The notes below the pieces were generated by a model. The model saw only the letters and a program-made list of their open reading frames with translations. It was not told where the DNA came from and made no database searches. From NCBI RefSeq assembly GCF_029931775.1, contig NC_079315.1:111658274-111722273 (forward strand): a stretch of 64,000 nucleotides of DNA, written 5' to 3'. Both the position numbers and the translations under genes were made by a program. Below are positions 30,398 through 41,465 of this stretch, in pieces. The stretch comes from Euleptes europaea. Taxonomy: Eukaryota > Chordata > Lepidosauria > Squamata > Sphaerodactylidae. The number at the start of each line of letters is the position of its first letter. The stretch's first letter is position 1.

Positions 30398-30592
30398 CAG
30401 CCTGGTGTAGTGGTTAAGAGCGGTGGTTTGGAGTGGTGGACTCTAATCTGGAGAACCAGGTTTGATTCCCCTCTCCTCCACATAAGGGGCAGACGCTAAT
30501 CTGGTGAATCGGGTTGGTTTCCCCACTCCTACACATGAAGCCATCTGGGTGACCTTGGGCTATTCACAGCTCTCTTAGAGCCCTCTTCGCCC
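30398..30592 (+). mobile_element. SINE-A, 3' truncated
   Basis: CCTGGTGTAGTGGTTAAGAG head to the CACAGCTCTCTTAGAGCCC block. Confidence 0.85.
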
Positions 30593-30723
30593 TAAGGAGT
30601 GGGGAGTCAAACCTGGTTCTTCAGATTAGAGTCTGCCGCTCACGTGGAGGAGAGGAGAATCAAACCCAATTCTCCAGATCAGAGTCTGCCACTCTTAAGC
30701 ACTGCACCATGCTGGCTCTCAAG
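30593..30723 (-). mobile_element. SINE-A head, inverted against the preceding copy
   Basis: Minus-strand SINE-A head ending GCACCATGCTGGCTCTC. With 30398-30592 it makes an inverted SINE pair that could fold into a long RNA hairpin if transcribed. Confidence 0.85.
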
Positions 30724-30869
30724 TAGGGTTGCCAGGTCCCTCTTCCCCACAGGCAGGAGGTTTTTGGGGCAGAGCCTGAGGGGGCAGGGTTTGGGGAGGG
30801 ACTTCAATGCCATAAAGTCCAACTGCCAAAGCGGCATCTCCAGCTAGTACCTGGAGGTTGGCAATCCTA
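30724..30869 (-). mobile_element. MITE-A with internal deletion
   Basis: 146 bp: the GAACTGATCTCTATC...GGAG part is missing between 30835 and 30840. Flanks CTCTCAAG and CCCTCACG match at six of eight positions. Confidence 0.9.
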
Positions 30870-30976
30870 CCCTCACGTAAATATGTTTTAATCATCATTT
30901 GTATTGTATATTCTGATGTAGCCGTTTTTACCCTTATGTTGTATGTTTTGTTCTGCCTTGGTGGTGGGGGATGGTG

Positions 30977-31030
30977 GGAGGAGGAGAAGGAGGAGGAGGA
31001 GAAGAAGAAGAAGAAGAAGAAGAAGAAGAA
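30977..31030. repeat. GGA/GAA trinucleotide repeat
   Basis: GGA units pass into about 11 GAA units. No SINE-A tail is attached here. Confidence 0.9.
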
Positions 31031-31221
31031 AACTTCCACATACAGCCAGCAGCACTAGTGTTCCTTATGTATCAAAGAAAAGCATTTCATTTTGCAAGAT
31101 AACTGGGGAATCTAAGATTCATCTGTCCCCACATATTTGTCAGTAAACTCTCAACATCCCTTGCTATCTTTGCTTGTCGCCATTGCCTAGCTCTGCCTCA
31201 GGACTGGGAAACCTGCAGTGT

Positions 31222-31505
31222 GGGCTTTTCCACATTTCCATTTTCCTCGCTTGTAAGTTCCTGTTTCTTTCTTTCGGGAGGGGTGTGTGTTCTGTTCCAC
31301 GTTTGTTTTGCTCCCTCTAGTGGTCGATTCAATATCACACAGGTTTATGTCCAGCATATCTTCCTGCAGATTTAAACTGCAGGTTTTTATGCCGGACATA
31401 AACCTGTGTGATATCGAATCGACCACGAGAAGGCGCAAAACATGCGCAGAACAGGGACACCACCACCCCAAGAAACAGGAACTTACAAGCAAGGAAAATT
31501 AGCCA
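31222..31505. mobile_element. Palindromic DNA element with CTCF-like motif in each arm
   Basis: Left arm 31222-31370 and right arm 31378-31505 are imperfect reverse complements; termini GGGCTTTTCC and GGAAAATTAGC, with a short CAGTGT repeated outside both ends. Motifs at 31311-31325 (minus CCACTAGAGGGAGC) and 31421-31436 (plus CCACGAGAAGGCGC) resemble the CTCF core. A sister copy lies at 40.9-41.3 kb. Superfamily unknown. Confidence 0.65.
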
Positions 31506-31809
31506 GTGTCTATGTCTATTGACTTGGCTATCATCAACGAGAGAAGGGTTTGAGGTTTCAAGAAGAGTTTGGATGCAGAGAGTAAGAATGACCAGAAAGA
31601 AAGAAAGAAATCTGAATGCCCGCTGGTTTCCACTTTGATTTGGGAAATCCATCCACCTTTGCCCTATCTATCCTCTGGCCCTGCTCTAGGCAACAATAAA
31701 AAAGATGGTGGTGCATGATATAAATTTGGTAGTGCAGGGATGTTGCCATGCACTATTAGCCCTGCCATTGCTTTCTTAGCAATACCTGAGGTGGAACTCA
31801 AGATCAGAT
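31506..31809. other. Single-copy stretch
   Basis: No recognised feature. Confidence 0.3.
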
Positions 31810-32025
31810 CAGGGTTTCCATCTACAGGCTGGGAAATTCCTGGAGATTTAGGGTTGGAGCCTGGGGAGAGCAGGATTTGCAGAAGGGAGGACTCAGTGGG
31901 GTATAATGTAATATAATTCACCCTCCAAAGCAGCCATTTTCTCCAGGGGAACTGATTGCTGTAGTATGGAGACCAGTTATAATTCTGAGAGATCTCTAGG
32001 CCCTACCTGGAGGTTGGCAATCCCA
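31810..32025 (-). mobile_element. MITE-B, minus strand
   Basis: GGGAAATTCCTGGAGATTTA, GGAGCCTGGGGAGAGC and CTACCTGGAGGTTGGCAATC blocks; termini eroded. Confidence 0.8.
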
Positions 32026-32694
32026 CATCTACCTCTGGGCTCAGATTTTTCTTTAAAAGATTTTTTAAAAATAATTTGCAAGAAATTACAAAGTATAAAA
32101 CTTCAGAGCATGATATATCACTGCACAACTTTCATACCTTAGTTCCATAATCTAAATATAACAGTTTCAAATGTCAAAAGAGCTCATGTTATTATTCCAA
32201 TTCAAACCTTTTAAGTACTATTATCCAATAGCTTTCTCAATTAACAAAGACTTATAAAAAGATAATGCTAATAGCACTTCTTAATTCTTAACCTCACATG
32301 ATTAGCACCTCGATTCACTAGACATTTTAGTGTGATAATATCCGTAGTGTTTATATGTACACATACCTATACACATACACACACATATATAAGCATTCTA
32401 ATATATATATAGACACATACACCTGAATATAAAGAACTGGTTAACAGTACTTCCTACTGATTTGCTACTTCCACCTTCGACTTCTTTTTTCCCTTTTCAA
32501 TCAATGTTGCACAATTAAACCAGTCAAAAGATAATGTTACTTCTCAATCCCAAAGGTTAAAAAAAAAGAAGTTCAGGATGTACCAGTGTACTCCCATCAG
32601 TGAGCAACTTGGCGCACACGACAGCCCACGTGTTCGCTGAATACGCGGGCAGGGAGAGTAGGAGTGAGCATGCTGGCCCTGCCCGGTGCCTCTT
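32026..32694. other. AT-rich stretch with short CA/TA repeats
   Basis: 32340-32425 carries alternating ACACATA/TATATA. 32580-32694 is GC-richer and may be the 5' remnant of another repeat. No gene. Confidence 0.3.
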
Positions 32695-33487
32695 TTTTTT
32701 ACAGGCTGCTGTAAAAAAGGCAAATTCTATGCTAGCCATAATTAGACAAGGAATAGAAAATAAAACTGCTGATATCATACTGCCCTTGTACAAATCTATG
32801 GTGAGACCACACTTGGAATACTGTGTACAGTTCTGGTCACCACACCTAAAAAAGGATATTACAGAGCTTGAGAAGGTGCAGAAAAGAGCAACCAAAATGA
32901 TTAGGGGACTAGAGCAACTGTCCTATGGGGAGCGGTTAGGACGCTTAGGGCTGTTTAGCTTGGAAAGAAGGCGGCTGAGGGGAGACATGATAGAGGTCTA
33001 TAAAATTATATAAAATTATGCATGGTTTGGAGAGAGTGGACAGGGAGACGTTTTTCTCCCTCTCCCATAATACTAGAACACGGGGTCATTTGCTAAAGCT
33101 GGAGGGTGAGAGATTCAAAACAGGTAAAAGGAAGTATTTTTTCACACAACACATAGTTAAATTGTGGAACTCCCTGCCCCAGGATGTGGTGATGGCTGAC
33201 AGCTTGGAGGGCTTTAAGAGGGGAGTGGACATATTCATGGAGGAGAGGGGTATTCATGGCTGTTAGAATGGATATTAGTCATGCTGCATACCTATTCTCT
33301 AGTATCAGAGGAGCATGCATGCCTATTATATCAGGTGCTTTGGAACACAGGCAGGACATTGCTGCTGCAGTCATCTTGTTTGTGGGCTTCCTAGAGGCAC
33401 CTGGTTGGCCACTGTGTGAACAGACTGCTGGACTTGATGGGCCTTGGTCTGATCCAGCAGGGCCTTTCTTATGTTCTTATGTTCTTA
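32695..33487 (+). mobile_element. CR1-2 LINE, longest copy in the window
   Basis: Coding part at 32702-33266, then the 3' UTR, ending TTATGTTCTTATG. 5'-truncated. Confidence 0.95.
32702..33266 (+). pseudogene. CR1-2 ORF2 C-terminal region, frameshifted
   Basis: First frame: QAAVKKANSMLAIIRQG, then LYKSMVRPHLEYCVQFW, LEKVQKRATKMIRGLEQLSY, and RRRLRGDMIEVYKII to a stop at 33013. A 10-bp tandem duplication (TAAAATTATA near 33001-33020) shifts the frame; the rest reads MHGLERVDRETFF, FFTQHIVKLWNSLPQDVV, and ends at 33266. Reverse transcriptase catalytic motifs and the endonuclease lie upstream and are missing. Confidence 0.9.
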
Positions 33488-34670
33488 TGTGATCACCTGT
33501 TAGGTCTCCCATATGCCTGGTTATGGCGGGCAATCGCCCACCAATTATCCAAGCTGCACACTTCCCCTCAGCTGGTCGGTGCTGGGGGGGTTGGGGCACG
33601 CACACGATGACATCACTTCTAGATTTACCCCAGAAGCACCAGCATAGTGACGGGGCACTCTAGCACTGGTGTCCTCAGAGTTTTCGGATGAATGTGCTAG
33701 AGCATCCCGCGAGATGCCGGTGCTTCCGGAGTAAACCCGGATACTAGTCTGACACTCTTAAACACCAGTTGTTTTTATGGAGAAATGCCTTCCAAATGCC
33801 TTCCCAGCCCTGCTAGGCTAGTCAAACGTTTGGCAATGGGCAGTGGAATGATGGTGCTCTCAAATGGCAAAACAGGCCAGGTTTCTCCCGTTACCCACAT
33901 AGCTGGAGCGATATCAATTTCTTTGGACAGTTTTAATGTCTGACCCATGTTAACAACAAAAATATTTTAAGGAAGAACCCTAAGGAGTTTAAGGGGTAGT
34001 CTATTTTTTTTTTGAAGTTATATGCAATATTATCACTTCAATGTGTGATTACAGAGGTCAAATCGGAACAAAAGCAAACAGTATCAACAGACCAACAGAA
34101 CCCTGCCAAATAATGAAGACATGAATATGTGCAAGAGTCCAGTTTGATTTTTGTTTTTGCTTTAGGTCTCTGTTTCTTTATCTGAGAAAAGTTTTGCTGC
34201 CCCGAGAAAGGTACAATGATGGGAAAGCTGAGAATTAAAAAGGGGAGAGGGAGATAGTTATGAAGGGGGGGAAAGAACACTTTGTGTGGGGGTGTCACTG
34301 GGGGGAGGAAGATCAAATTAGAAAAAGATCTACCGGTAATATGGTGAGAACAGCAAAAGTAATCAGGAGAACAAAAGCTGGGTGCTGAAGAAATCTAGAG
34401 GATATATTTTGGGTAACAGGAAATTAAAATGGAAGGAGAGAATGCAAAACAGAAGTGCTTGTTTTAAGGAACACTCCGGGGGGGGGGGGGAAACAGTCGC
34501 CCACTTTGCAAGGCTGCCAACTAACATGCATTAACCAAGTCGCTGTATTTAAATCAATGCTGATTTTTTTCCTTCTGGATTGTGCCCAAAGGCGCAAGGA
34601 TTCTGCAAAGTTCCAATACACAGAGAACTCCTCATCAGTAGAGTCTGTTCCGTGCCACGGAACTAACTGA
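33488..34670. other. Single-copy or unassigned stretch
   Basis: 33590-33750 is GC-rich with two related GGTGC/CGGGG phrases and may be an old palindromic repeat. A G run lies at 34479-34490. No gene. Confidence 0.3.
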
Positions 34671-34757
34671 CAGTACAGTCCTATAAAGTGTGATTCCAAT
34701 CTAAGCCAATTGAAATGAATGGGCTTCAGTTGGAGTAACTCTCTTTAGGATTGCACC
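34671..34757. mobile_element. Small palindromic repeat
   Basis: Ends are roughly complementary (ACAGTCCTATAAAG and CTCTTTAGGATTGCAC) around the centre AATTGAAATGAATGGGC. A related copy is at 63349-63408, so this is a dispersed foldback family. Confidence 0.55.
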
Positions 34758-34876
34758 AAAAGTGATCCTTGCACTTTGTAAACATCTTTGGCAGGGTCAA
34801 CAACCTTCATATTTTGTTGATATTTTTGGCATTTTTTTTTTTAATTCTCCATTTGGATTGACCTCCTTTACCCCGA

Positions 34877-34942
34877 TGATTGTTTAAAGATCTGTACCCT
34901 GCTTTTCTACCCCAAGGGACCCAAAGCAGTTTACAGCAATAA
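34877..34942 (-). mobile_element. SINE 3' end (SINE-C-like)
   Basis: The minus strand reads GCTTTGGGTCCCTTGGGG then AAAGCAGGGTACAG, a common lizard SINE tail. Confidence 0.5.
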
Positions 34943-34996
34943 AACACACACATAGTGTGTGTGTGTATATGTATGTACACACATACACACACACAA
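34943..34996. repeat. CA/TG microsatellite
   Basis: Blocks of ACACAC, then TGTGTGTG and TATGTACAC: alternating purine-pyrimidine DNA. Confidence 0.85.
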
Positions 34997-35183
34997 GGCA
35001 AAAGCTAAGTGAGAACTCTTTGGCCTGGTTTTAGTTTTCCACAATGGGGGACATGAAGGTCATCAGACTTGAGCAATTACAAATCTTCCAAAGGGAAACT
35101 CTTGCATGCACATGCTGAACTTGAACGCATCAACAAATCTGATTCTACCTATTTTAGGTCTTAATCAGATCCATAGGTCTCTC

Positions 35184-35281
35184 AATGGCAAAACCACCTC
35201 TGCTTCTTTCTTGCTTTGAAAGCCCTTTGCTGGGGGTTGCCATAAGTCGGCTGTGACTTGACAGAACTTTACACACACCAC
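35184..35281 (+). mobile_element. SINE tail, BovB-like
   Basis: GGTTGCCATAAGTCGGCTGT then GACTTGACAGAAC is the tail shared by 5S-SINE and SINE-A2. The head is missing. Confidence 0.75.
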
Positions 35282-35558
35282 TGTACCCATGTATGAGATA
35301 TATATGGATCCGCCAAATGAAGATAACGTTTCATGCATCTGCTATTTTGGGCTGTAGTCCACAATATTTAGGCAACGATGGCATAGGAGTCCATGTGTCC
35401 AGTGAAGACCCGAGTGACCTCCCCATTCGGCTGTGAAACTCACTAGATTACCTCAGGGCCGATGGCTCCCTCTCAGCCTAACATAACCTCACCCCATCCT
35501 CTACACAGCCCAACCTCAGTTCCATTTCTTGGTCACAGCTAACGTGATGGAGGCAGAA
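35282..35558. other. Single-copy stretch
   Basis: No recognised feature. Confidence 0.3.
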
Positions 35559-35745
35559 CTTGGTGGTAGAAAGTGCGGACAAGTGACAACCGACCCATGG
35601 CAATCCTGCAGGGTTTTCAAGGCAAGAGAGCTTCAGATGTGGATGGCCATTGCCTGCCTCTGCATTGTGACCCTGGACTTCTTTGGTGGTCTCCCATCCA
35701 AGTAGTAACCAGGGCTGACCCTTCTTGGCTTCCAAGATCCGCTTC
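35559..35745 (-). mobile_element. 5S-SINE, minus strand
   Basis: BovB-like tail at 35565-35600, body, then the minus-strand 5S rRNA-like block (CTCCCATCCAAGTAGTAACC, complement of the 5S GGTTAGTACTTGGATGGGAG) at 35690-35745. Confidence 0.85.
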
Positions 35746-37105
35746 TTTATCTCCTTTTGGTCTTCAACCATTTTCTTTAGATAAACCCCATTTCTGCCCT
35801 TCAGGCAGGATGAGATACAACTTCACAGATTTCTTTCCACTAATGGGGGAAGGAAGGGAGAAAAAACAACAACCTTCTCCCCCCTTCTCTCCTCCCTCCA
35901 ACAGACTTACTCTCCCCCCGCCCCATCTTCAGAAAATATGAGCGCATAAAAATTGAACGAGAAATGTTAATTTATATTTGGGGCTTAGAGGAATCAGCCT
36001 CGGTTTAATTACAAGATGCAAGTCTTAACTTAGTGTAATTTAATTTTTCCCTGAGATTTATGGAGAGGCACTTGCTTAACACAGCTGAGCTGTAGTGTTT
36101 AAAAATGCTTTATTGGGGGGGAAATTTCATCTTTGCAATTTACAATGTAGATTTAGGTTTCTTGGAAGGTTGGGTTGCAGGGTATTTTCGGCCCCTCTCG
36201 CTGCTCTTTGTGTGAGAAATTGAATTGCTGTCCTTGAAGTAGGCTTTGTGACTGGGGGCTCTGGGATCCCTCAATGCACTTGCTACCAATCTGAATCAAA
36301 ACACTAAACGGGAGCACAATAAGAAACGGGTTTATTGGAGCAAAACGCCCCCCCTCTCTGTTAGAGTCAGAAATTCTCCCCTTTCCTTCCCAATCTGCTC
36401 AATGTACATTTTTTTCCGGTTTTGCTGATTAATTCTAGTGTCCTTGCTGACAGTATGATAAGTCGCAAAGCAGTTTTGCAACAACTGTTGGGGGGGGGGG
36501 GTAGCCCAAGACGGTGCTTATTATTGCCAGCCAATGTAAAAGAAAAATATAGGAAGGTTGCCGGGGTGAGGAGAACAGAGAGAAGATGGAAATCTTGAAA
36601 GCTTGAATCGAGTGCCTGAGTTATGAGGGAAAGGCACAACGTGTCACAAAAGAGAAATCCCACACTAAGTAGCAGTCCTTGAATAACCTTGTTTGGTAAA
36701 TTGGAAGGAAAGGGGGGGGGAATAAAGCCAACGTGTATAATCCAGTTACAAATAGTTAGCTCGCAGGCTTCATTCACAAAGGAACGACGTAATGAGATTA
36801 AGCCATGCACATAAACTTGTCTGGATGAGGTTTCGTGGGTGGGAGACGAACGAGCCGGCGATATCAGAATGGGAAAAGAGAGCACAGCAATTAGGAAGGG
36901 GGACTGTGCGGATACAAAAATAGCACATGGCATCGCCCAGGATCTGGATTTGGAAACATCTGCAGAGGGGTAAGACTCATGAAGACCCTCAGGGCAGAGC
37001 TGCACGTTCTGGTTCTCCCAGAGTTCTCCACAAGTCAACACAACCCATGTGCATGTGCATGGTTAGTCCCACACGCACCACATAGTGGAGTTCTCGGCAA
37101 GCAGA
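35746..37105. other. Single-copy stretch, candidate regulatory DNA
   Basis: 35935-36370 is AT-rich with GGTTTAATTACAAG and AATTTAATTTTTCC motifs, repeat-free. A 224-codon minus-strand open frame at 36367-37041 has no known domain and includes low-complexity runs, so I do not call it a gene. Confidence 0.35.
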
Positions 37106-37290
37106 CCTGGAGATCTCCTGCTATTACAACGGATCTCCAGCCGACGGAGATCAGTTCGCCCGGAGAAAAACGGCCGCTTTGGCAATTGGACTCTACGGGG
37201 TTGAAGTCCCTCCCCTCCCCAAACCCCGCCCTCCTCAGGCTCCTCCCCAAAAACCTCCCGCCGGTGGCAAAGAGGGACCTGGCAACCCTA
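37106..37290 (+). mobile_element. MITE-A, 5' truncated
   Basis: Starts at CCTGGAGATCTCCTGC and ends GACCTGGCAACCCTA. The first ~20 bp are missing. Confidence 0.9.
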
Positions 37291-37787
37291 AGACACAAAC
37301 CTAGGAATCTGCTATTTGCCACACTGGGGGAGGGGAACTCCATGCATACTGATGGGATTTCCTCATCGCTGGGGCACTTCTGGGTCAGGGAAACAGCATG
37401 GGGAGGGCACGAGCATGGCTCGTCCCCCCCACACACACACACACCACATAATGAAGTTCTCAGCAAGTAGACCTGGAGTCAACGTAGTATGTAGTAAGGC
37501 CTTGAGACTGGCTGAGACTAAAGATGTGTATTTCCCACATCATGACTTTCTCTTACTGTTAAGGATGCTTACAGAATCCACCATCACCAACCTTTCCTGC
37601 CCGTCCACCCTCATGGCCCCACTGACCTATTTTTCCTTGTGCTGCCAATCACAAGCTCTCCCACCACCTGTAGTCATAGCTGCCCACAACACCTGCACGG
37701 CCTTTCCCTGATGGGGCTGGGCAGTGGGTGCAGCTAGGAATGCCCCTGCCCTGGCCACCGGGAACACCGATGATTCGTGGACCACCC
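37291..37787. other. Single-copy stretch
   Basis: Short CA run at 37430-37443. No gene. Confidence 0.3.
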
Positions 37788-38003
37788 ACACATGAACACA
37801 TGAAGCTGCCTTCTACTGAATCAGACCCTCGGTCCATCAAAGTCAGTATTGTCTACTCAGACCGGCAGTGGCTTACCAGGGTCTCAGGCAGGGGTCTTTC
37901 ACATCACCTACCTACCTAGTCCCTTTAACTGGAGATGCCAGGGATTGAACCTGGGACCTTCTGCATACCAAGCAGAGGCTCTACCACTGAGCCACAGCCC
38001 CTC
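37788..38003 (-). mobile_element. SINE-B, full length, minus strand
   Basis: From CATGAACACATGAAGCTGCC to GCCACAGCCCCTCCC, with box B-like and box A-like complements intact. Confidence 0.95.
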
Positions 38004-38079
38004 CCACATCTCTTCTCCAGACAGCGTATGCAGCTGGGAGCACAGGTGATAAAACACTTGCAAGTGGAGTCAAGCCAAG

Positions 38080-38286
38080 ATGGGTAGTGGTTAGGAGCGG
38101 CGGGCTCTAATCTGGAGAACTGGGTTGAATTCCCCACTCCTCCACATGAAGCCTGCTGGGTGACCTTGGCCCACTCACAGTTCTTTCAGAACTCTCGCAG
38201 CCCCACCTACCTCCCAAGGTGTCAATTGTGGGGAGGGGAGGGGAAGCCGATTGTTAGCCATTTTGAGACTCCTTTTGGTAGAGAAA
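38080..38286 (+). mobile_element. SINE-A variant
   Basis: Head GGTAGTGGTTAGGAGCGG, box B-like GGGTTGAATTCCCC, body, and the tail TTTTGGTAGAGAAAAGCA. Confidence 0.8.
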
Positions 38287-38474
38287 AGCAGCCTCCGGCA
38301 GGTTTTTGGGGCAGAGCCTGAGGAGGGCGGGGTTTGGGGACAGGAGGGACTTCAATGCCATAAAGTCCAATTGCCAAAGTGGTCATTTTCTCCAGGGGAA
38401 CTGATCTTTATCGGCTGGAGGTCAGTTGTAATAGCAGGAGATCGCAAGCTAGTACCTGGAGGTTGGCAACCATA
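38287..38474 (-). mobile_element. MITE-A, 5' truncated
   Basis: GGCAGGTTTTTGGGGCAGAG to GGAGGTTGGCAACCATA. The first terminus is lost at the junction with the SINE. Confidence 0.85.
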
Positions 38475-39252
38475 AAGTGCAGGCACCAGAGGAGATGTGT
38501 GAGTTGGGGGTCAGTAGCAGCGGGGGGGGGGGCAGAAGCCATGGACCCCAGCAGCTGTACTGCCTCAGGGTATGCTAACACCACCCCTGCATCCCAAGCC
38601 GAGAAATCCCCTGCTAGAAATGGGAATTTTCCAATTGTAACTGGGTGTTCTTGAAACTCAGCGACAGAAAGCGGCTGAGTGGTTTATCTGAGCAACCCAC
38701 AACCTGATGCCGAGATTTTTCTCACTCAGATTCATCCCCGGATGTCAGAACAGCCCTCATCTGTGTTTCCAGGCAGAGCCAAACCAACTGGAATAGGAAA
38801 TTATGAGCCTTGTCCCTTTAAAGATAAAAGATACTATTGCATTTGGATGGGAAGGAGAGATATACACCCCGGGATCCAGCCGCCGCAGCTCTTCAGGCTG
38901 AGGAAGGTGCTCAGAAAATCAAAGAGGCTCTTGAACGGGAAAGAGAAGAGAGGGAGCAAGAAAAAAAAGAACAAGATAGCTTTGTGGAGGACTGATGTTA
39001 GCAGATATTAAGGAGAAGGGTGGACAGTGAGGCTTTATCTCTCCAGATGTAGCTCTGCATCAGAGATTCCATTAGTGCCAGAGACCCTTAGCGTCCATTC
39101 CCAATAACACTCTGTCACCTATCGCACTGGGGAAAAAAGGTCACCGACTGAGAAAATGAGAGGGGATGAGGATTCCTAGGGGCACCTGAATCTGCCAGCC
39201 ACATTTTCAGCAGAACAGACCAAGCTCAAACGAAAACGGGCAGCCTAGGAAG
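38475..39252. other. Single-copy stretch
   Basis: A 110-codon open frame at 38679-39011 has no known domain. No repeat recognised. Confidence 0.3.
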
Positions 39253-39909
39253 TCGGGTTGCCAGGTCCCTCTTTGACACTGGCAGGAGATTTTTGGGGCA
39301 GAGCCTGAGGAGGGCGAGGTTTGGACAGGGGAGGGACAGGGAGAAGCTTGTCTCCCTCTCTCATAATACTAGAACGCGGGGTTGTCTGCTGAAGCTGGAG
39401 GGTGAGAGATTCAAAACAGACAAAAGGAAGTATTTCTTTACACAACGCATAGTTAAATAGTGGGACTCCCTGCCCCAGGATGCGGTGATGGCTGCCAACT
39501 TGGAAGGCTTGAAGAGGGGAGTGGGCATGTTCATGGAGGAGAGGAGTATTCACAGCTACTAGAAAAAATGGATACTAGTCATGATGCATACCTATTCTCT
39601 CCAGGATCAGAGGAGCATGCCTATTATATTAGGTACTGTGGAACACAGGCAGGATAATGCTGCTGCAGTCGGCTTGTTTGTGGGCTTCCTGGAGGCACCT
39701 GGTTGGCCACTGTGTGAACAGACTGCTGGACTTGATGGGCCTTGGTCTGATCCAGCAGGGCATTTCTTATGTTCTTATGAGGGACTGCAATGCCATAGAG
39801 TCCAATCGCCAAAGCGGCCATTTTCTCCAGGTGAACTGATCTCTATTGGCAGGAGATCAGTTGTAATAGCAGGAGATCTCCAGCTAGTACCTGGAGGTTG
39901 GCAACCCTA
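39253..39909 (-). mobile_element. MITE-A containing a CR1-2 insert, perfect outer TSD
   Basis: MITE-A halves 39253-39337 and 39786-39909 surround a CR1-2. The whole composite is flanked by identical CTAGGAAG 8-mers (39245-39252, 39910-39917), which shows that both halves belong to one MITE copy that was hit later by the LINE. Confidence 0.95.
39338..39778 (+). mobile_element. CR1-2 LINE inserted in MITE-A
   Basis: Coding remnant to about 39560, then the 3' UTR, ending ATGTTCTTAT. GAGGGAC is present at both junctions (39331-39337, 39779-39785), consistent with a short duplication. Confidence 0.9.
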
Positions 39910-40901
39910 CTAGGAAGAGAAGGCCACACAGTAGAGAAATGGGCTGTCGTTTGCTCTCCTGCAAGTGAACAAAAGTGTGGTGTGTGTTTGTGTGTCACCC
40001 TGGCCAGCATTTATTTCAAATATAAGGACTCATCCATTTGTATCAATAATGCAACCCAGGAGCTGGAGCTCTCAGAACTCAGCCACAGCTACATCCAGGA
40101 TCACCAAAGATACAAAATATACAGCAGGTGAAGCTCAAAAATGTCTTTGCTGCCTGTGGTGAGGAAGAATCACCTCCAGGCTAGAAGGTGGGGAGAGCAA
40201 TATAAAATTGGAAGCTTGCTCCTGCAGACACATCCTAATACTGAATCTCTCTCTCCTGTCTTAGGAAACCTTAACTTGTTACAAAAATTTTGCCAGCATC
40301 CCTACGAGCGACTGGGCAGTTTATTCTCCCTCCCACTCTTCAAAAAAAATAAGCCTTGGGTCAGTGCGTTGATAAGTGTACCAAACATCTTCATCACGCC
40401 AATTCAGAGGAAAACACAAGCCAGCCTTCCCTTCCACCCTACTGATATTTTTAAAGGGAGAGTTGGCTTTTCAAAGGTATTTGGTTAAACTTTACATATT
40501 GTTTTTACTGAAGCTATTGTGAAGCAAGTGGAAATCTCTGACATTTAAATGACATTTTCCATTTGGCAGGAAGTAGAGACCCCTCCCCTTTGTTAGCTAT
40601 TTCAATTTGAGCGCAGATGTCGAGCGGATTTCTCCGCAATGAATGTTAAGATGATGTCTTCTGCACTTCATTTGGTTTATTAGAAAACTAGCAAAAGGCT
40701 TGTCATTAGGATGACGGGTCGATGGGAGCGGAAGAAGAATTTGTATATTGCAAGGACCCCTCTGATTGTTCATGTGCCTCTCTGCACATGTCATGCTTGC
40801 ACCCTTACAGGATCTCTGTCACGGGGCTGGAGTGAAGGACAGATTTTGCTTTCTCTGCAACAGCCCCTTCAAAGGATAGTATTTTACTGCAGGCTAGATC
40901 A
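39910..40901. other. Single-copy stretch, candidate regulatory DNA
   Basis: 40490-40720 is repeat-free with ATTTAAATGACATTTTCC-type motifs. No gene recognised. Confidence 0.3.
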
Positions 40902-41332
40902 AGGGCTTTTTCACATATGTTATTTTGACACTTATGTGCAAGGTATTATGTTGTTGTTTTCTTTTCTGCACATGTTTTCCTCCCTCTAGTGGTCGCTTCA
41001 ATATTGCATCGCTGTATCTCCTGTTTATTCCAGACCACTTTAAAAGTACAGGGATATAAGCAGTACGGTGTCTCATCAGACTCGGAAGCTAAGCAGGGTC
41101 GGTACTTGGAAGGGAGACCTCCATGGAAGACTCTGAAGAGGAAGGCAATGGCAAACTACCTCTGCTTAATCACTTGCCTTGAAAGCCCCTTTCTTTCGGT
41201 TGCAACTTGACAGCACCTTACAAACACATAAACCGGAGGTACAATGATGAAATATCAAAGCGACCACTAGAGGGAACAAAGCCCAATGAAGTAGAGCTGC
41301 AGAAGCAGCAAAAATAAGAAGTGGAATAGCCC
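40902..41332. mobile_element. Palindromic element (31.2-kb family) with 5S-SINE in its loop
   Basis: Left arm 40902-41045 and right arm 41230-41332 share the 31.2-kb family's CTCCCTCTAGTGGTCG block and GGGCT..TTCCAC-type termini. CTCF-like cores: 40979-40994 (minus) and 41261-41277 (plus), both CCACTAGAGGGA. A 5S-SINE separates the arms. Confidence 0.7.
41050..41229 (+). mobile_element. 5S-SINE inserted in the palindromic element
   Basis: 5S rRNA-like CTCGGAAGCTAAGCAGGGTC at 41080-41100, the GTACTTGG...GGGAGACC block, body, and a BovB-like tail GGTTGCAACTTGACAGCACC. Confidence 0.85.
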
Positions 41333-41465
41333 CTATACATGGCAGCCATCTATTTAATTTCTCCCATAGATGTTCAGGGTCCTTACTGGACAAACCTCCC
41401 TTGCACCAGCTATGTTCTTCAAACAGCAATCTCATCATTCCCTCTCTTAGGGTTTGCCGCAAGAA

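Noticed and set aside
36367-37041. 224-codon open frame, minus strand
   Set aside because: The longest open frame here, but it has no known domain, a proline run from a poly-G tract, and no splice or promoter context; chance in a low-stop region is likelier.
36979-37470. 163-codon open frame
   Set aside because: Runs through a MITE-A; the shared peptide with other MITE-A copies shows it is repeat-derived.
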